Of a stretch of 64,000 bases of DNA, positions 1 to 10,437 are shown piece by piece (positions within the stretch are counted from its first letter, which is position 1; each line of letters begins with the position of its first letter). The translations under genes were made by a program, and so were the position numbers. A model generated the notes under the pieces. The model did no database searches, had not been told where the DNA came from, and worked only from the letters and a program-made list of their open reading frames with translations. This stretch comes from Silvibacterium bohemicum. GTDB lineage: Bacteria > Acidobacteriota > Terriglobia > Terriglobales > Acidobacteriaceae. The stretch is from the NCBI RefSeq assembly GCF_001006305.1, contig NZ_LBHJ01000008.1, positions 186,001 through 250,000 on the forward strand, read 5' to 3'.

Positions 1-473
1 CGTGCCAAGAGCTTGAAGAGAGCCATCACCACCAGCTGCATCAGCAGCGCGCCGCACATGTCCAGAGCCACATCGTAAGGAGAGCTCGTTCGTCCCGGAA
101 CAAAGCTCTGGTGAAACTCGTCGGCGGATGCCACGAACAGCGTGCAAACCAGCGCCAGCGAAATCGCCCTCCGCAGAATGGATCTCGCTCCGCTCCGTTC
201 CCGTGACAGCGAGTAGCGCCATCCATAAAAGAACGAGAGACTCACCAGGCCATACCCCACGAAATGCCCGGTCTTGCGAATGTAGTGATGAACCACGTCC
301 CAACGCTCCGGGCTGATGGGCCCGAAGAGGTGAATCCAGATAGGCAGTAGCCAGCGGCTGGTGTGGCCGGCTCCCATCGTCGCCGTAGACTCGCCGGCTA
401 TCACTGCAACGGCGAACGCCGCCGGCAGCCAATGGAGGACAAGCGCGACCTTACTCGATCCGGAAAATCCCAT
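1..473 (-). CDS. VanZ-like family membrane protein (C-terminus cut by window edge)
   Basis: An open frame runs from an ATG at 473 to the window start without a stop, giving 157 residues. Two stretches typical of VanZ-like proteins are present: RKTGHFVGYGL near residue 66 and DEFHQSFVPGRTSSPYDV near residue 121, with hydrophobic segments around both. VanZ-like proteins are small membrane proteins, some linked to teicoplanin resistance, but most have no known role. The end is missing, so length cannot be judged. Function beyond the family name is not inferred. Confidence 0.8.
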   Translation of the reverse strand, partial: MGFSGSSKVALVLHWLPAAFAVAVIAGESTATMGAGHTSRWLLPIWIHLFGPISPERWDVVHHYIRKTGHFVGYGLVSLSFFYGWRYSLSRERSGARSILRRAISLALVCTLFVASADEFHQSFVPGRTSSPYDVALDMCGALLMQLVVMALFKLLA

Positions 474-504
474 GTTCAAAGTATAGCGGGAGGGCTGTCT
501 CCCT

Positions 505-1740
505 CTATTTCCCGCTCTGCATCTCGCGGCTGACGCGCTCCACGTCGCGCATCACGCGCAACAGGTTCCCGCCCAGAATCTTGCGGCAATCCTCAGCCGA
601 GTAACCGCGCTCGAGGAGAGCCGCGGTAATCTTGGGCAGATCTGCCGGCGAGTCCAGCCCCTGCGGCACCTGTCCGTACACGCCGTCAAAGTCCGAGCCT
701 AACCCCACATGATCTACGCCTGCGACCTTCGCGATGTGGTCGATGTGATCGATCAGCAGGCTGAACGGCGGCCGCGGAATGCGGTCCGCATAAGAACGCT
801 GCAGCCTTTCGAGATCGCCGACGGCTACCTGCTTGCCCTCACGCGCGTATTTGGCCTTGAAATCTGCAATCGCCTGCTTCACCTCAGCCTCCTGCGCCGA
901 GGCTGCCTCGCGATAGGCTGCCGAAAGAAAGCCGGAGTAGTAATTCACCTGCACCACGCCGCCGTTTTTCGCCACCGCGTGCAGCATCTCGTCCGTCATG
1001 TTGCGGGGAGCGTCATTGAGGGCGCGCGCCGCAGAGTGCGAGGCGATGACAGGAGCTTTGCTTGTCTTGATTGCCGCCCAGAAGGTGTCGTCGGCCACAT
1101 GCGAGATATCCACCATCATGCCCAGCCGGTTCATCTCCAGCACGACCTCTTTTCCAAACGGCGTCAACCCATCGGGATTGTGCGGCGCACCCGGCTTGCC
1201 TATATCGCCAGAAGAATTCGCCCAATCCAGAGAGTTCGACCAGGTCAGCGTCATGTAGCGCACGCCGAGGCGATAGTAGTCGCGCAGCAAGCCAAGCGAG
1301 TTCTCGATGGAGTGTCCGCCCTCGATGCCCATCAACGCCGCCAGCTTATGATCGCGATGCGCCTTCTCGATATCGTCGGCGGTGAACGCCATTTCCATCT
1401 TGTCGGGATGCTCCGCTGCCGCCTGATACACGCTGTCGATCAGCTCCAGCGTCCGTCGCGCCTCATGGTCCTTGTAAAGCTCGGGCTGAACCCAGATCGA
1501 GAAAAACTCCGCGCCCAGGTTGCCCTTCTTCGCTGACTCAAAGTTCAACTGCCCGCCATTGAGCGGATCGGCAAGGTCGTAATTTTCATCCAGCATCCGC
1601 TGCGGAGTATCGGCATGCGTATCGATCACAATCGCAGAGTTATGAATAGCTTCAGCAGTCTTAGGATTCACGGGAGCATTCCTGGTTTGCGCGGTGAGGG
1701 AAAGGGAAGTCGCAATGAGGATGGCGGCAAGCTTTTTCAT
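505..1740 (-). CDS. Secreted membrane-dipeptidase-type peptidase (M19 family)
   Basis: A 411-residue protein with an N-terminal signal peptide (MKKLAAILIATSLSLTA). It matches the renal dipeptidase family M19, zinc enzymes that hydrolyse dipeptides, here probably in the periplasm. Metal-site motifs are visible in order: HADTP near residue 43, GIEGGHS near 138, VDISHV, SHSAARAL and LGSDFDG near 347. Length fits the family. An in-frame GTG at 1749 would add three residues, but the ATG at 1740 gives a cleaner signal peptide and has a weak GGTGG upstream. It stands alone between repeats and the VanZ-like gene. Confidence 0.9.
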   Translation of the reverse strand: MKKLAAILIATSLSLTAQTRNAPVNPKTAEAIHNSAIVIDTHADTPQRMLDENYDLADPLNGGQLNFESAKKGNLGAEFFSIWVQPELYKDHEARRTLELIDSVYQAAAEHPDKMEMAFTADDIEKAHRDHKLAALMGIEGGHSIENSLGLLRDYYRLGVRYMTLTWSNSLDWANSSGDIGKPGAPHNPDGLTPFGKEVVLEMNRLGMMVDISHVADDTFWAAIKTSKAPVIASHSAARALNDAPRNMTDEMLHAVAKNGGVVQVNYYSGFLSAAYREAASAQEAEVKQAIADFKAKYAREGKQVAVGDLERLQRSYADRIPRPPFSLLIDHIDHIAKVAGVDHVGLGSDFDGVYGQVPQGLDSPADLPKITAALLERGYSAEDCRKILGGNLLRVMRDVERVSREMQSGK

Positions 1741-1839
1741 GGGTGCCACCGATGATAAGCAAAGATCGGAGCGAAGACGAGAACTTGATCTACTTCACAA
1801 GCGTAGTCGCGTTGGATCGCGTCATTCCGAACCCATCTC

Positions 1840-1934
1840 CGTCATTCTGAGGAGCGAAGCCACGAAGAACTCAGCGCCGTGCGCGTTCATACGTTGTCGA
1901 GATTCTTCCTCCCTTTGGTCGTCAGGATGACGGT
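1840..1934. repeat. Family B palindromic repeat
   Basis: Starts CGTCATTCTGAGG and ends GTCGTCAGGATGACGG, so the two ends are inverted copies. The interior carries GAGATTCTTCCTCCCTTTGG. The same plan recurs at seven or more places in the window. Confidence 0.8.
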
Positions 1935-1961
1935 TCCAAAAGAAGGAGCGAAAACAAATCC

Positions 1962-1995
1962 GGGTGCCCCACGTCTCGCACTTGAGACGTGGGAT
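1962..1995. repeat. Family A hairpin repeat
   Basis: GGGTGCCCCACGTCTC followed by GAGACGTGGGAT: a perfect 10-bp stem (1968-1977 with 1984-1993) and a 6-base loop. Together with the neighbouring family B and F units it fills the 1741-2058 gap, where no gene is seen. Confidence 0.85.
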
Positions 1996-2024
1996 TACAA
2001 CCATCTCCTCAATCTACCGAGCAG

Positions 2025-2060
2025 GCGCCGAAGGCGCGGCCGCCTGGACGGCCAGTCCCT
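2025..2060 (-). repeat. Family F repeat touching the sdhB stop codon
   Basis: Read on the minus strand: AGGGACTGGCCGTCCAGGC and onward. The unit begins inside the sdhB stop codon. Similar units lie at 53225, 58014, 58124 and 62528. Confidence 0.6.
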
Positions 2061-2886
2061 AGCTCGTGGCGTTGGGATCGATCTTCAGCTTCGAGCCTGT
2101 GCTCCATTCCGTCATCGGACGCACCACGCGTACGTCGTCGTCGCGCTTCTTCCAGCTTCCAACGAGATAGTCACGGTTCATCGCCGAGATTACTTCCAGC
2201 GGAATCTCTTTGGGACACGCGCCGGTGCACTCGCCGATATTGGTGCAGCTCCCAAAGGGCTCGGTGTTCATCTGCGCCACCATGCCGCGCGCGCGCCGAT
2301 CCTGCTCCGGCTTGCCCTGCGGCAGAATGCCCAGGTGCGTGATCTTCGCGCCGGTGAATAGCGCAGCCGAAGCGTTGGGACAGGCCGCCACGCAGGCTCC
2401 GCAGCCGATGCAGGCTGCAGCATCCATCGCTCGATCGGATGTGTCTTTGCCGATCAGGTGGGTGTTGCCGTCCGGAGCGTTGCCGGTCGAAACCGAAACA
2501 TAGCCGCCGGAAGCAATGATGCGATCGAAGGCGCGGCGGTCGACAACCAGATCCTTGATTTGCGGAAACGCCGCGGCGCGCCACGGCTCGATCACCAGCT
2601 CTTCGCCATCCTTGAAGTGCCGCATGGTGAGCTGGCAGACCGTCGTCGCACGCTCCGGACCATGCGCAACGCCGTTGATCATGAAGCCGCACGAGCCGCA
2701 GATGCCCTCGCGGCAGTCATGTTCGAAGGCCACCGGCTCTTCGCCCTTCTCAATGAGCGTTTCATTGAGCACGTCCAGGCATTCCAGCATCGACATCTCT
2801 GGATTCACATCGTTCATTGTGTAACTGACGAAGTTACCTTTTTCGCCCCGGTTCTTCTGCCGCCAGATCTTCAGCGTAAGTTTCAT
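2059..2886 (-). CDS. sdhB: Succinate dehydrogenase iron-sulfur subunit
   Basis: 275 residues. Carries electrons from the flavoprotein to the membrane cytochrome in complex II. The [2Fe-2S] motif CREGICGSC is at residues 58-66, and two further cysteine clusters for [4Fe-4S] and [3Fe-4S] centres follow ([12 protein letters not shown] and [12 protein letters not shown]). The ATG overlaps the last base of the sdhA stop (TAATG), so translation is probably coupled. A longer in-frame reading upstream lies inside sdhA and is not credible. Last gene of the sdhCAB operon; family F and A repeats follow. Confidence 0.96.
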   Translation of the reverse strand: MKLTLKIWRQKNRGEKGNFVSYTMNDVNPEMSMLECLDVLNETLIEKGEEPVAFEHDCREGICGSCGFMINGVAHGPERATTVCQLTMRHFKDGEELVIEPWRAAAFPQIKDLVVDRRAFDRIIASGGYVSVSTGNAPDGNTHLIGKDTSDRAMDAAACIGCGACVAACPNASAALFTGAKITHLGILPQGKPEQDRRARGMVAQMNTEPFGSCTNIGECTGACPKEIPLEVISAMNRDYLVGSWKKRDDDVRVVRPMTEWSTGSKLKIDPNATS

Positions 2887-4799
2887 TACTTGTAGCTCCT
2901 CTGGCTGGGATGAACGTAGTTGAACTCCAGCGGCTCCTTGTTCAGCTCCGGCTGGTTGCCCGGCCCGCGATAGCCCCACGCGGCGACGTAGGAATAGTGC
3001 TCGTCGTCGCGCTGCGCCTCGCCATCCGGTGTCTGATACTCCTCGCGGAAGTGGCCGCCGCACGACTCGTTGCGCTCCAGCGCATCGATGCACATCAGCT
3101 CGCCCAGCTCGAAGAAATCGGCCACACGTCCTGCCTTCTCCAGGCTCTGGTTCAGGTCGGCGCTCGATCCCGGCACGTTCACGTTCTGCCAGTATTCCTC
3201 ACGAAGCGAGCGGATCTGCCCGATCGCCTTTTGCAGCCCGGCAGCCGTGCGCGACATGCCACACTCATCCCACATGATCTTGCCCAGCTCGCGGTGGAAG
3301 GAATCGACCGTGCGCTTGCCCTTGATCGAGAGCAGCTTTTCCGTCATCTGCTGCACGCCGGCCACGGCGCTGCGCGCCTCAGGATGCGAAGCATCAGCCG
3401 GGGCGAATTTGTTCGTCGCCAGGTAGTTGCCCACGGTGTAGGGAATCACGAAGTATCCATCCGACAAGCCCTGCATCAGCGCGCTCGCGCCCAGGCGATT
3501 CGCACCGTGGTCGGAGAAATTCGCCTCGCCGATCACAAACAGGCCGGGGATCGTGCTTTGCAGGTTGTAATCCACCCACAGGCCGCCCATGGTGTAGTGA
3601 ATCGCCGGATAGATGCGCATCGGCACCTTGTAAGGATTCTCATCCGTGATGCGCTGGTACATGTCGAAGAGATTGCCGTAGCGCTCGCGGATCGTCTCCT
3701 CGCCAACACGCCGGATTGCGTCAGAGAAATCGAGGTAGACGCCCAGCCCGCTCTCGCCCACGCCGCGGCCCTCGTCGCAGACCGCCTTCGCGTTGCGCGA
3801 AGCCACGTCGCGCGGCACCAGATTGCCGAAGCTCGGATAACGCCGTTCGAGATAGTAATCGCGCTCCGCCTCGGGAATCTGATCCGGCGACCGCTTGTCG
3901 CCCTTTTTTAGCGGAACCCAGATGCGTCCATCGTTCCGCAGCGACTCCGACATCAGCGTCAGCTTCGACTGGTACTCGCCCGACACCGGAATGCACGTCG
4001 GGTGAATCTGCGTGTAGCAGGGATTGGCAAACAGTGCGCCGCGCCTGTGCGCTCGCCAGCTCGCCGTGACGTTAGAGCCTTTCGCATTTGTAGACAGGTA
4101 GTAGACGTTGCCGTAGCCGCCCGTGCCCAGGATCACCGCGTCGGCAATGTGCACGCTCAGCTCGCCCGTGATCAGGTTGCGCGCCACAATGCCGCGCGCC
4201 TTGCCGTCGATCACGATGAGATCGAGCATCTCGGTGCGCGGATACATTGCCACCGTGCCCTCATGCACCTGCCGCTCCAGCGCCTGGTAGGCGCCCAGCA
4301 GCAACTGCTGGCCTGTCTGCCCACGTGCATAGAAGGTGCGCGAAACCTGGGCGCCGCCGAACGAGCGGTTGGTCAGCGCGCCGCCGTACTCGCGCGCGAA
4401 CGGAACACCCTGCGCCACGCACTGATCGATGATGCTCACGCTGATCTCGGCCAGCCGGTATACATTGGCCTCGCGGGCGCGGAAGTCGCCGCCCTTCACC
4501 GTGTCGTAAAAGAGCCGGTACACACTGTCGCCGTCGTTCTGATAATTCTTCGCCGCGTTGATGCCGCCCTGCGCCGCAATCGAGTGTGCGCGCCGTGGCG
4601 AATCCTGGAAGCAGAAGCACTTTACGTTGTAGCCCAGCTCGCCCAGCGTGGCCGCGGCCGATCCGCCGGCCAGCCCCGAGCCAACGACGATGATGGAGTG
4701 CTTGCGCTTGTTGGCCGGGTTCACCAGCTTCAGGTCGAACTTGGTGCGCGGCCAGGAGGTTTCAATCGGTCCAGTAGGTAATTTCGAATCCAGTGTCAT
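2886..4799 (-). CDS. sdhA: Succinate dehydrogenase flavoprotein subunit
   Basis: 637 residues. Oxidises succinate to fumarate on covalently bound FAD. The FAD-binding [17 protein letters not shown] is at residues 40-56, and the likely flavin-linked histidine is His72 in [11 protein letters not shown]. The [10 protein letters not shown] stretch near the active site is present. Length and layout match the Bacillus/Wolinella-like type with a single cytochrome rather than the E. coli four-subunit type. It starts two bases after the sdhC stop region and overlaps sdhB by one base, forming a tight operon. Confidence 0.96.
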   Translation of the reverse strand: MTLDSKLPTGPIETSWPRTKFDLKLVNPANKRKHSIIVVGSGLAGGSAAATLGELGYNVKCFCFQDSPRRAHSIAAQGGINAAKNYQNDGDSVYRLFYDTVKGGDFRAREANVYRLAEISVSIIDQCVAQGVPFAREYGGALTNRSFGGAQVSRTFYARGQTGQQLLLGAYQALERQVHEGTVAMYPRTEMLDLIVIDGKARGIVARNLITGELSVHIADAVILGTGGYGNVYYLSTNAKGSNVTASWRAHRRGALFANPCYTQIHPTCIPVSGEYQSKLTLMSESLRNDGRIWVPLKKGDKRSPDQIPEAERDYYLERRYPSFGNLVPRDVASRNAKAVCDEGRGVGESGLGVYLDFSDAIRRVGEETIRERYGNLFDMYQRITDENPYKVPMRIYPAIHYTMGGLWVDYNLQSTIPGLFVIGEANFSDHGANRLGASALMQGLSDGYFVIPYTVGNYLATNKFAPADASHPEARSAVAGVQQMTEKLLSIKGKRTVDSFHRELGKIMWDECGMSRTAAGLQKAIGQIRSLREEYWQNVNVPGSSADLNQSLEKAGRVADFFELGELMCIDALERNESCGGHFREEYQTPDGEAQRDDEHYSYVAAWGYRGPGNQPELNKEPLEFNYVHPSQRSYK

Positions 4800-5489
4800 T
4801 TACTTTATGAACCCCGCGAGAACGCTGATCGGAATCGAGATGTAGCCCAGGGTGATCAGCAGCGCGATCACGAAAGCGGCCTTCTTCAGCAGCGGCGTGT
4901 GCCGCGGATGGTTGTAGCCGATCGACTGGAACATGCTCCACAATCCATGCCGCAGGTGAAAGCCCAGCAGGCTCACCGCGATGATGTACCACACCGAGAC
5001 CCACCACACCTGGAAGCCTGCGACCACGTTGTGATAGACGTCACCCTCGATGAACTGCGATCCGGGATGGATGTAGCCGGCGGTGAACTGCAGCAGGTGA
5101 AAGATGATAAAGGCGAGCACGATCGGCCCGCTCCAGTACATGGTCCGCGATGCATACGAAGAGTTGATCGCCTGCTTGCGCGAGTAGCCTACCGGCCGCG
5201 CCGCCTTGTTGCGCATCGCCAGCTGCACCGTCGCCGTAATGTGCAGGCCCACGCAGAGCAGCAGCACAATGCGCACCGGCCACAGCAGCTCGCCGATGCT
5301 GTGCAGGAAGTGGCCATAGGCATTCAGCTTCGCCGGACCCTCGAAGATCTGCAGGTTGCCCGCCACATGCCCGATGATGAACAGGAACATGATGGCCCCG
5401 GTCACCGCCATCACCACCTTCTTGCCATTGGTGGACTGCCAGAAGTTCGGCGCCCGATTTTCGTGCGGCGTAACCGCGGCTGTGCTCAT
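4800..5489 (-). CDS. sdhC: Succinate dehydrogenase cytochrome b558-type membrane subunit
   Basis: 229 residues with about five hydrophobic segments and histidines spaced as in di-haem b558 subunits (HVAGN, HFLHSIGE, HITATVQL, FHLLQF, HLRHGLW). It anchors SdhAB in the membrane and passes electrons to quinone. There is no sdhD, which fits the single-large-cytochrome class of complex II. First gene of the sdhCAB operon. No clear Shine-Dalgarno sequence is visible before the ATG. Confidence 0.92.
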   Translation of the reverse strand: MSTAAVTPHENRAPNFWQSTNGKKVVMAVTGAIMFLFIIGHVAGNLQIFEGPAKLNAYGHFLHSIGELLWPVRIVLLLCVGLHITATVQLAMRNKAARPVGYSRKQAINSSYASRTMYWSGPIVLAFIIFHLLQFTAGYIHPGSQFIEGDVYHNVVAGFQVWWVSVWYIIAVSLLGFHLRHGLWSMFQSIGYNHPRHTPLLKKAAFVIALLITLGYISIPISVLAGFIK

Positions 5490-5773
5490 TGGTTTCGCCC
5501 GTCTTCAGGAAAATGAACTGATCGCACTCTCAACCCTCGTATCGTGGTTAACGCGCTCGTTGGACCATTGCGGACGCGGCAGAACACACCCCGCCGGGAC
5601 GCACTCAGGGCAAAGGCGTCCTCGCCATTGCCACCGTTGAAACTGTAGAAGAGTCAACACTTATTATTGGTTCCGAAGGGAAGCATCGTCAAGGAAGCGT
5701 CAGGATCCCGTGGAAAAGTGGCGACGCCATTTTCGGTGCGATATAAAGTTGACCATTCAGCGATCACCGGGTG

Positions 5774-5808
5774 CCCCATCCTTCACGGAGTTATCGTGAA
5801 GGGTGGGA
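5774..5808. repeat. Family A hairpin repeat (variant stem)
   Basis: CCCCATCCTTCACG pairs with CGTGAAGGGTGGG (one G-T pair). The stem sequence differs from other family A units but the GTGCCCCA start is kept, so pairing rather than sequence looks conserved. Lies in the 5490-5984 gap upstream of sdhC, where no gene is seen. Confidence 0.75.
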
Positions 5809-5833
5809 GACCACGAGCTCAACCGTCCAGATC

Positions 5834-5923
5834 CGTCGTTCTGACGACCGACGGGAGGAAGAATCTCAGTGATGTTAGGCAGTTATCATCACTGAGGTTC
5901 TTCGCTAACGCTCAGAATGACGC
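5834..5923. repeat. Family B palindromic repeat
   Basis: Starts GTCGTTCTGACGACCGACGG and ends CTCAGAATGACGC, with GAAGAATCTCAGTGATG pairing with CATCACTGAGGTTCTTC inside. Confidence 0.8.
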
Positions 5924-5942
5924 TTACAGAGGTTGCCCCCGG

Positions 5943-5973
5943 CTGCCCCAGGTCTCGCCTCTGAGACACGGGA
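5943..5973. repeat. Family A hairpin repeat (imperfect)
   Basis: CCCCAGGTCTC...GAGACACGGG, an imperfect stem just downstream of the acyltransferase-like gene at 5985. Confidence 0.65.
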
Positions 5974-5984
5974 TCCCCCTTCCC

Positions 5985-7208
5985 TCAAAGCCGCAAAAAG
6001 ATCTGCCTCCGGTAGAACACGCCCACAATAGCCAGATTTACGCCCACAATCATCAGCGCATACGCCAGGGAAGCATCCACCGGACCCAGCCAAGGCAGGA
6101 AGAGCGTCTCGTGCAGCCAGTGGTGCAGCGACTCGCCCGGCTGCACGTGGATCACATCCGCCAGCGAAGTGATGACCGTCGAGATCGCGAAGGCCAGGAT
6201 CGCATTCGTGCCGAAGATCACACCCGGCACAGTCAGCGGACGAGTCCACAAGCGCCAGCGCCGCACGTCCAGCACCCAGTAGCTCGCTGCGAACGCCATC
6301 AGGCTGAACCCTGCACTCAGCAGGATGTACGTGCTGGTGTAGATCTTCTTGTTGATCGGCATCAGGGGATCGAGCGCTCGGCCGGCGACAAAGAGCACCA
6401 CGCCGGCAGCCGCGAGGATCAGCACCTTGCGCAGGCCTGAGAGTTTCGTTCGCAGCAGCTCGCCAGCCAGCAGCCCAACCAGTAAATTCGCCGTCGAAGG
6501 CAGCGTCAGCAGAAGGCCATCGGGATCGTAGGTCACGCCGTATCCTGGCGTCGTTCCATAGGCCCACATGTGGCGCATAGTGAAGACCGCGCGATCGATA
6601 TACGCTCCAAGATTTCCCAGCGTATCCAATCGATTCGGACCGAAGCCGGGAACAGGGAAGTAGCGCAGCGTCAGCCAGTATCCCGCGATCAACACCGCGA
6701 TCACCACGACGATCATCCATACCCGTCGCGGCCGCCGGTCCTTCTCACCCGCCCGCGGCAGCAGAGCAAGATAGAGCAAACCTCCCAGCGCACAATTCAC
6801 CGCGATCCGCTGCAGGATGCCCGGAAACCGCAGCGTGTGCAAATCGAAAGACGGAAACGCATTCAGGAAAAGCCCAATCGAGATAAGCAATGCCGTGCGT
6901 TGCAGCAGATGCCGTGCCAGCCTGCCCCGCGTCTCACCCCGCGCCATGCGGTTGGCAAACGAGAAAGTGAGCGCCACACCGATGATGAACAGAAACGACG
7001 GCGCGATCATGTCGGTCGGCGTCCATCCATTCCACTCCGCATGCCGCAGCGGCCAGTACACCGCGCTATAGGTGCCGGGATCGGTCACCAGGATCATCGC
7101 GGCGATCGTGAGCCCGCGAAAGACATCGAGCGAGAGCAGCCGCATGGGCTTAATCGTTGGCGTGGAGGCAGAATGAATGAGATGTTCCGGTGCGGTGATT
7201 GAAGCCAT
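5985..7208 (-). CDS. Heparan-alpha-glucosaminide N-acetyltransferase-like membrane protein
   Basis: 407 residues with many hydrophobic segments. The start RLLSLDVFRGLTIAAMILV and the following GWTPTDMIAPSFLFIIGVA are hallmarks of the bacterial HGSNAT/NagX-like acyltransferase group. By analogy to lysosomal HGSNAT it may acetylate amino sugars across the membrane, but substrates of bacterial members are poorly known. It stands alone between repeat-rich DNA and a cupin gene. Confidence 0.8.
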   Translation of the reverse strand: MASITAPEHLIHSASTPTIKPMRLLSLDVFRGLTIAAMILVTDPGTYSAVYWPLRHAEWNGWTPTDMIAPSFLFIIGVALTFSFANRMARGETRGRLARHLLQRTALLISIGLFLNAFPSFDLHTLRFPGILQRIAVNCALGGLLYLALLPRAGEKDRRPRRVWMIVVVIAVLIAGYWLTLRYFPVPGFGPNRLDTLGNLGAYIDRAVFTMRHMWAYGTTPGYGVTYDPDGLLLTLPSTANLLVGLLAGELLRTKLSGLRKVLILAAAGVVLFVAGRALDPLMPINKKIYTSTYILLSAGFSLMAFAASYWVLDVRRWRLWTRPLTVPGVIFGTNAILAFAISTVITSLADVIHVQPGESLHHWLHETLFLPWLGPVDASLAYALMIVGVNLAIVGVFYRRQIFLRL

Positions 7209-7330
7209 GCTGCGAACTTGCCGTCTCCTACAAGGAAAGATGCGGCAAGCCTACCATCCGGAAACAAGTTTCGTCCTTAATTAAACGTTTTAGCTGCGAC
7301 CTTAAATTTCGGTAAGAAATGTTGAAATCA

Positions 7331-7726
7331 TCACTTTTGATATTGCTCGTCGGTGACCTGTTCCAGCCATTCGACCACTTTTCCGTCGAGCTTTTCCTGG
7401 ATGGCAATGTGCGTCATGGCCGTTGTCGGCGCGGCTCCATGCCAATGCTTCTCGCCCGGCGAGAACCACACCACGTCGCCCGGACGAATCTCCTCGACCG
7501 GCCCGCCTTCGCGCTGCGCCCGCCCGCAGCCAGCGATGACAATTAACGTTTGCCCGAGTGGATGAGTGTGCCACGCCGTGCGCGCGCCCGGCTCGAAGGT
7601 CACGCTGGCGCCTTGAACAGATGCCGGATCGGGCGCCTGAAACAGCGGATCGATGCGCACCGTGCCAGTAAACCACTCCGCCGGCCCTTTTCCTGAAGCT
7701 TGTGTTCCAGCTCGCTTGATCTCCAT
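7331..7726 (-). CDS. Single-domain cupin protein
   Basis: 131 residues. Cupin motif 1 is [20 protein letters not shown] around residues 47-66 and motif 2 is [17 protein letters not shown] around 82-98, with the usual metal-binding histidines. The start has a good AGGAAAG site. Small cupins of this type include mandelonitrile-lyase-like and decarboxylase-associated proteins; the sequence does not fix the substrate. Confidence 0.85.
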   Translation of the reverse strand: MEIKRAGTQASGKGPAEWFTGTVRIDPLFQAPDPASVQGASVTFEPGARTAWHTHPLGQTLIVIAGCGRAQREGGPVEEIRPGDVVWFSPGEKHWHGAAPTTAMTHIAIQEKLDGKVVEWLEQVTDEQYQK

Positions 7727-7839
7727 GTGTTTTCTTTCCTCACTCGTATTTTAGTTTCTCGAAAAGCCGAACGAATTTGAACCTGGAAGATCCATTGGCG
7801 GAATGCCTTTCATGTGCGATTCCGCCCGTCAGACCTGGT

Positions 7840-8916
<1,077 letters not shown>

Positions 8917-9048
8917 TCAGACATTGCGCAAGTGGGCGTGACGCATCATCAGCCTCCCATGCTTGACGTCAAAGCCCTACCATTCGCCGGCCCCGTCGCG
9001 ATGAACGTCGCTTCGTCGCAAAGCTTCTTTCGCAGGCCGGCCGTCGCT

Positions 9049-9765
9049 TCATCTCGTAGGCGGCATCCGCCTCAGCAGATCGCGCAACGCACGCCCGCGA
9101 TGGCCGATCCGATGCTTGGTTGCAAGGTCGAGCTCGGCCATGGTCTTTCCCATCTCCGGCAGGTAAAACAAAGGATCGTATCCGAATCCGCCATCCCCTC
9201 GCGGCGCGGTTAGAATTTCTCCCTCGACGGTGCCATCGCCGCTGAAGAGACATGCCCCATCGCGAGCCGCTGCCAGCACGCAACGATAGCGCGCCTGCCG
9301 CTGTCCCGCAGACACATCTCTCATGCGCTCCAGGAGGCAAAGATTATTCAGCCGGTCGATGTCGTCGATGCCGGCAGCGATGAACTGCGAATCCACTGCG
9401 AAGCGCGCGGAGCGAACTCCGGGCGCGCCGTCCAGCGCATCCACTTCAAGCCCCGAATCGTCAGCCAGCACCAGCTCTCCGGCCGCAAAGCTGCTGTAGT
9501 AGATCGCCTTCACCCGCGCATTGCCGGCAAAGGTCGGCTCGTCCTCGGCGGGTGCGGGAATCTCCTTCAATCCCGGCAGCGGTTCGAAGAGAACATCGGA
9601 GTCAAGAAGGGACTGATTCATCACGGAGGGCTCAGAGAGCGCAGAGGAATGGGTGCTCGCGTTGACATCTCTGTGTCCTCCGCGTTCTCTGTGGTGAGTC
9701 TCAGCAGCCGCGGAGAAATCCCGCAGCTTGCCCGGATTGGTGGTAGCAACGAAAAAACGGAGCAT
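9049..9765 (-). CDS. rdgB: Non-canonical purine NTP pyrophosphatase with a repeat-derived insert
   Basis: Ham1/RdgB family enzyme that removes ITP, dITP and XTP from nucleotide pools. N-terminal TTNPGKLRDF (residues 8-17), central DDSGLEVDALDGAPGVRSARF and C-terminal GFGYDPLF are all present. The protein is 238 residues, against about 200 usual. The excess is residues 21-56, rich in His, Ser and Arg, exactly where a family D repeat lies in the DNA. The ATG at 9765 follows AGGAATC; a longer reading to 9948 would translate a second repeat copy and is rejected. Confidence 0.9.
   Translation of the reverse strand: MLRFFVATTNPGKLRDFSAAAETHHRERGGHRDVNASTHSSALSEPSVMNQSLLDSDVLFEPLPGLKEIPAPAEDEPTFAGNARVKAIYYSSFAAGELVLADDSGLEVDALDGAPGVRSARFAVDSQFIAAGIDDIDRLNNLCLLERMRDVSAGQRQARYRCVLAAARDGACLFSGDGTVEGEILTAPRGDGGFGYDPLFYLPEMGKTMAELDLATKHRIGHRGRALRDLLRRMPPTR
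9598..9705. repeat. Family D repeat inside the rdgB coding region
   Basis: Contains CACGGAGGGCTCAGAGAGCG and, inverted, CTCTGTGTCCTCCGCGTTCT. It keeps the rdgB frame open. It is closely similar to the unit at 9853-9967. Confidence 0.8.
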
Positions 9766-9852
9766 GATTCCTGATCCAAGCATAGCGCTGCTGCGTTGCT
9801 CTTCGATTTGCCATCTCGACCGAAGCGGAGATCTCTGTAGTAGCGGCTCAAA

Positions 9853-9967
9853 AAAACATCGGAGTTGAGAAGAGATTGATTCACCACAGAGGGCGCAGAG
9901 AGCACAGAAGAGTTCGTGCTCGCGCCGACTTCTCTGTGTCCTCCGCATTCTCTATGGTGAGTTTCAT
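9853..9967. repeat. Family D repeat, second copy upstream of rdgB
   Basis: ACATCGGAGTTGAGAAGAGA, CACCACAGAGGGCGCAGAGA and CTCTGTGTCCTCCGCATTCT follow the same order as in the rdgB copy. Similarity continues past the repeat into DNA resembling rdgB's GKLRDF codons (GCGCAGCTTACC), so the unit looks like a local duplication of the 5' part of rdgB. Confidence 0.75.
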
Positions 9968-10005
9968 CAGTGGCAACGAAGAAATCGCGCAGCTTACCTC
10001 GCGCG

Positions 10006-10434
10006 TCACTTCCCGCCCTCTGCAGCCGCCTGCTCGCGAAGCTGCTGCTTCCAGCCCAGCAGCTTGGCCTTGAGCGCCGCTGCTTCTGCCTCTGGAACCT
10101 TGCCCTGGTGCTGATAGAGAATCGACAGGCTGGTGTGCGCCAGCGTGTCATCGGGATGCGCGGCAATCAGCGCCTGCGTTACTTCGACCGCCTCATCCAG
10201 CCGTCCCGCCAATCGCAGAGCATGGATCAGGCCGTGCGTGGCATCGGAAAAGTCCGGATCGGCGGTCAGGGCATCGCGAAAACCGGAGATCGCAGCCGCG
10301 ACGTCGCCCTGCGCCAACTCCTCGACCGCACGGTCGTAGCTGATTTCGGCAAGCCGCCGGGAATCCGCATGAGTGAAAGAAGGAGACGGCATCTCTTCGA
10401 TGATATCGCCCGTTCCCGTTTCCCAACCTGGCAA
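10006..10434 (-). CDS. Small TPR protein downstream of motB
   Basis: 142 residues with about three tetratricopeptide-like helical pairs (AVEELAQGDVAAAISGFRDALTADP; AGRLDEAVEVTQALIAAHP; GKVPEAEAAALKAKL). No signal peptide, so probably cytoplasmic. The start is TTG at 10434, four bases from the motB stop, with AGGA about eight bases upstream. This suggests coupling to motAB. Its partner is not known. Confidence 0.8.
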   Translation of the reverse strand: MPGWETGTGDIIEEMPSPSFTHADSRRLAEISYDRAVEELAQGDVAAAISGFRDALTADPDFSDATHGLIHALRLAGRLDEAVEVTQALIAAHPDDTLAHTSLSILYQHQGKVPEAEAAALKAKLLGWKQQLREQAAAEGGK

Positions 10435-10437
10435 CGC

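Noticed and set aside
709-1536. Open frame of 275 residues on the plus strand
   Set aside because: Lies opposite the dipeptidase gene, has no family motif and an Arg/His-rich composition typical of an antisense shadow in GC-rich DNA.
2887-3093. Longer N-terminus for sdhB
   Set aside because: Lies inside sdhA and lacks similarity. The ATG overlapping the sdhA stop is the normal start.
9766-9948. Longer N-terminus for rdgB
   Set aside because: It would translate the second family D repeat. The ATG at 9765 has a good ribosome site and starts exactly where RdgB proteins start.
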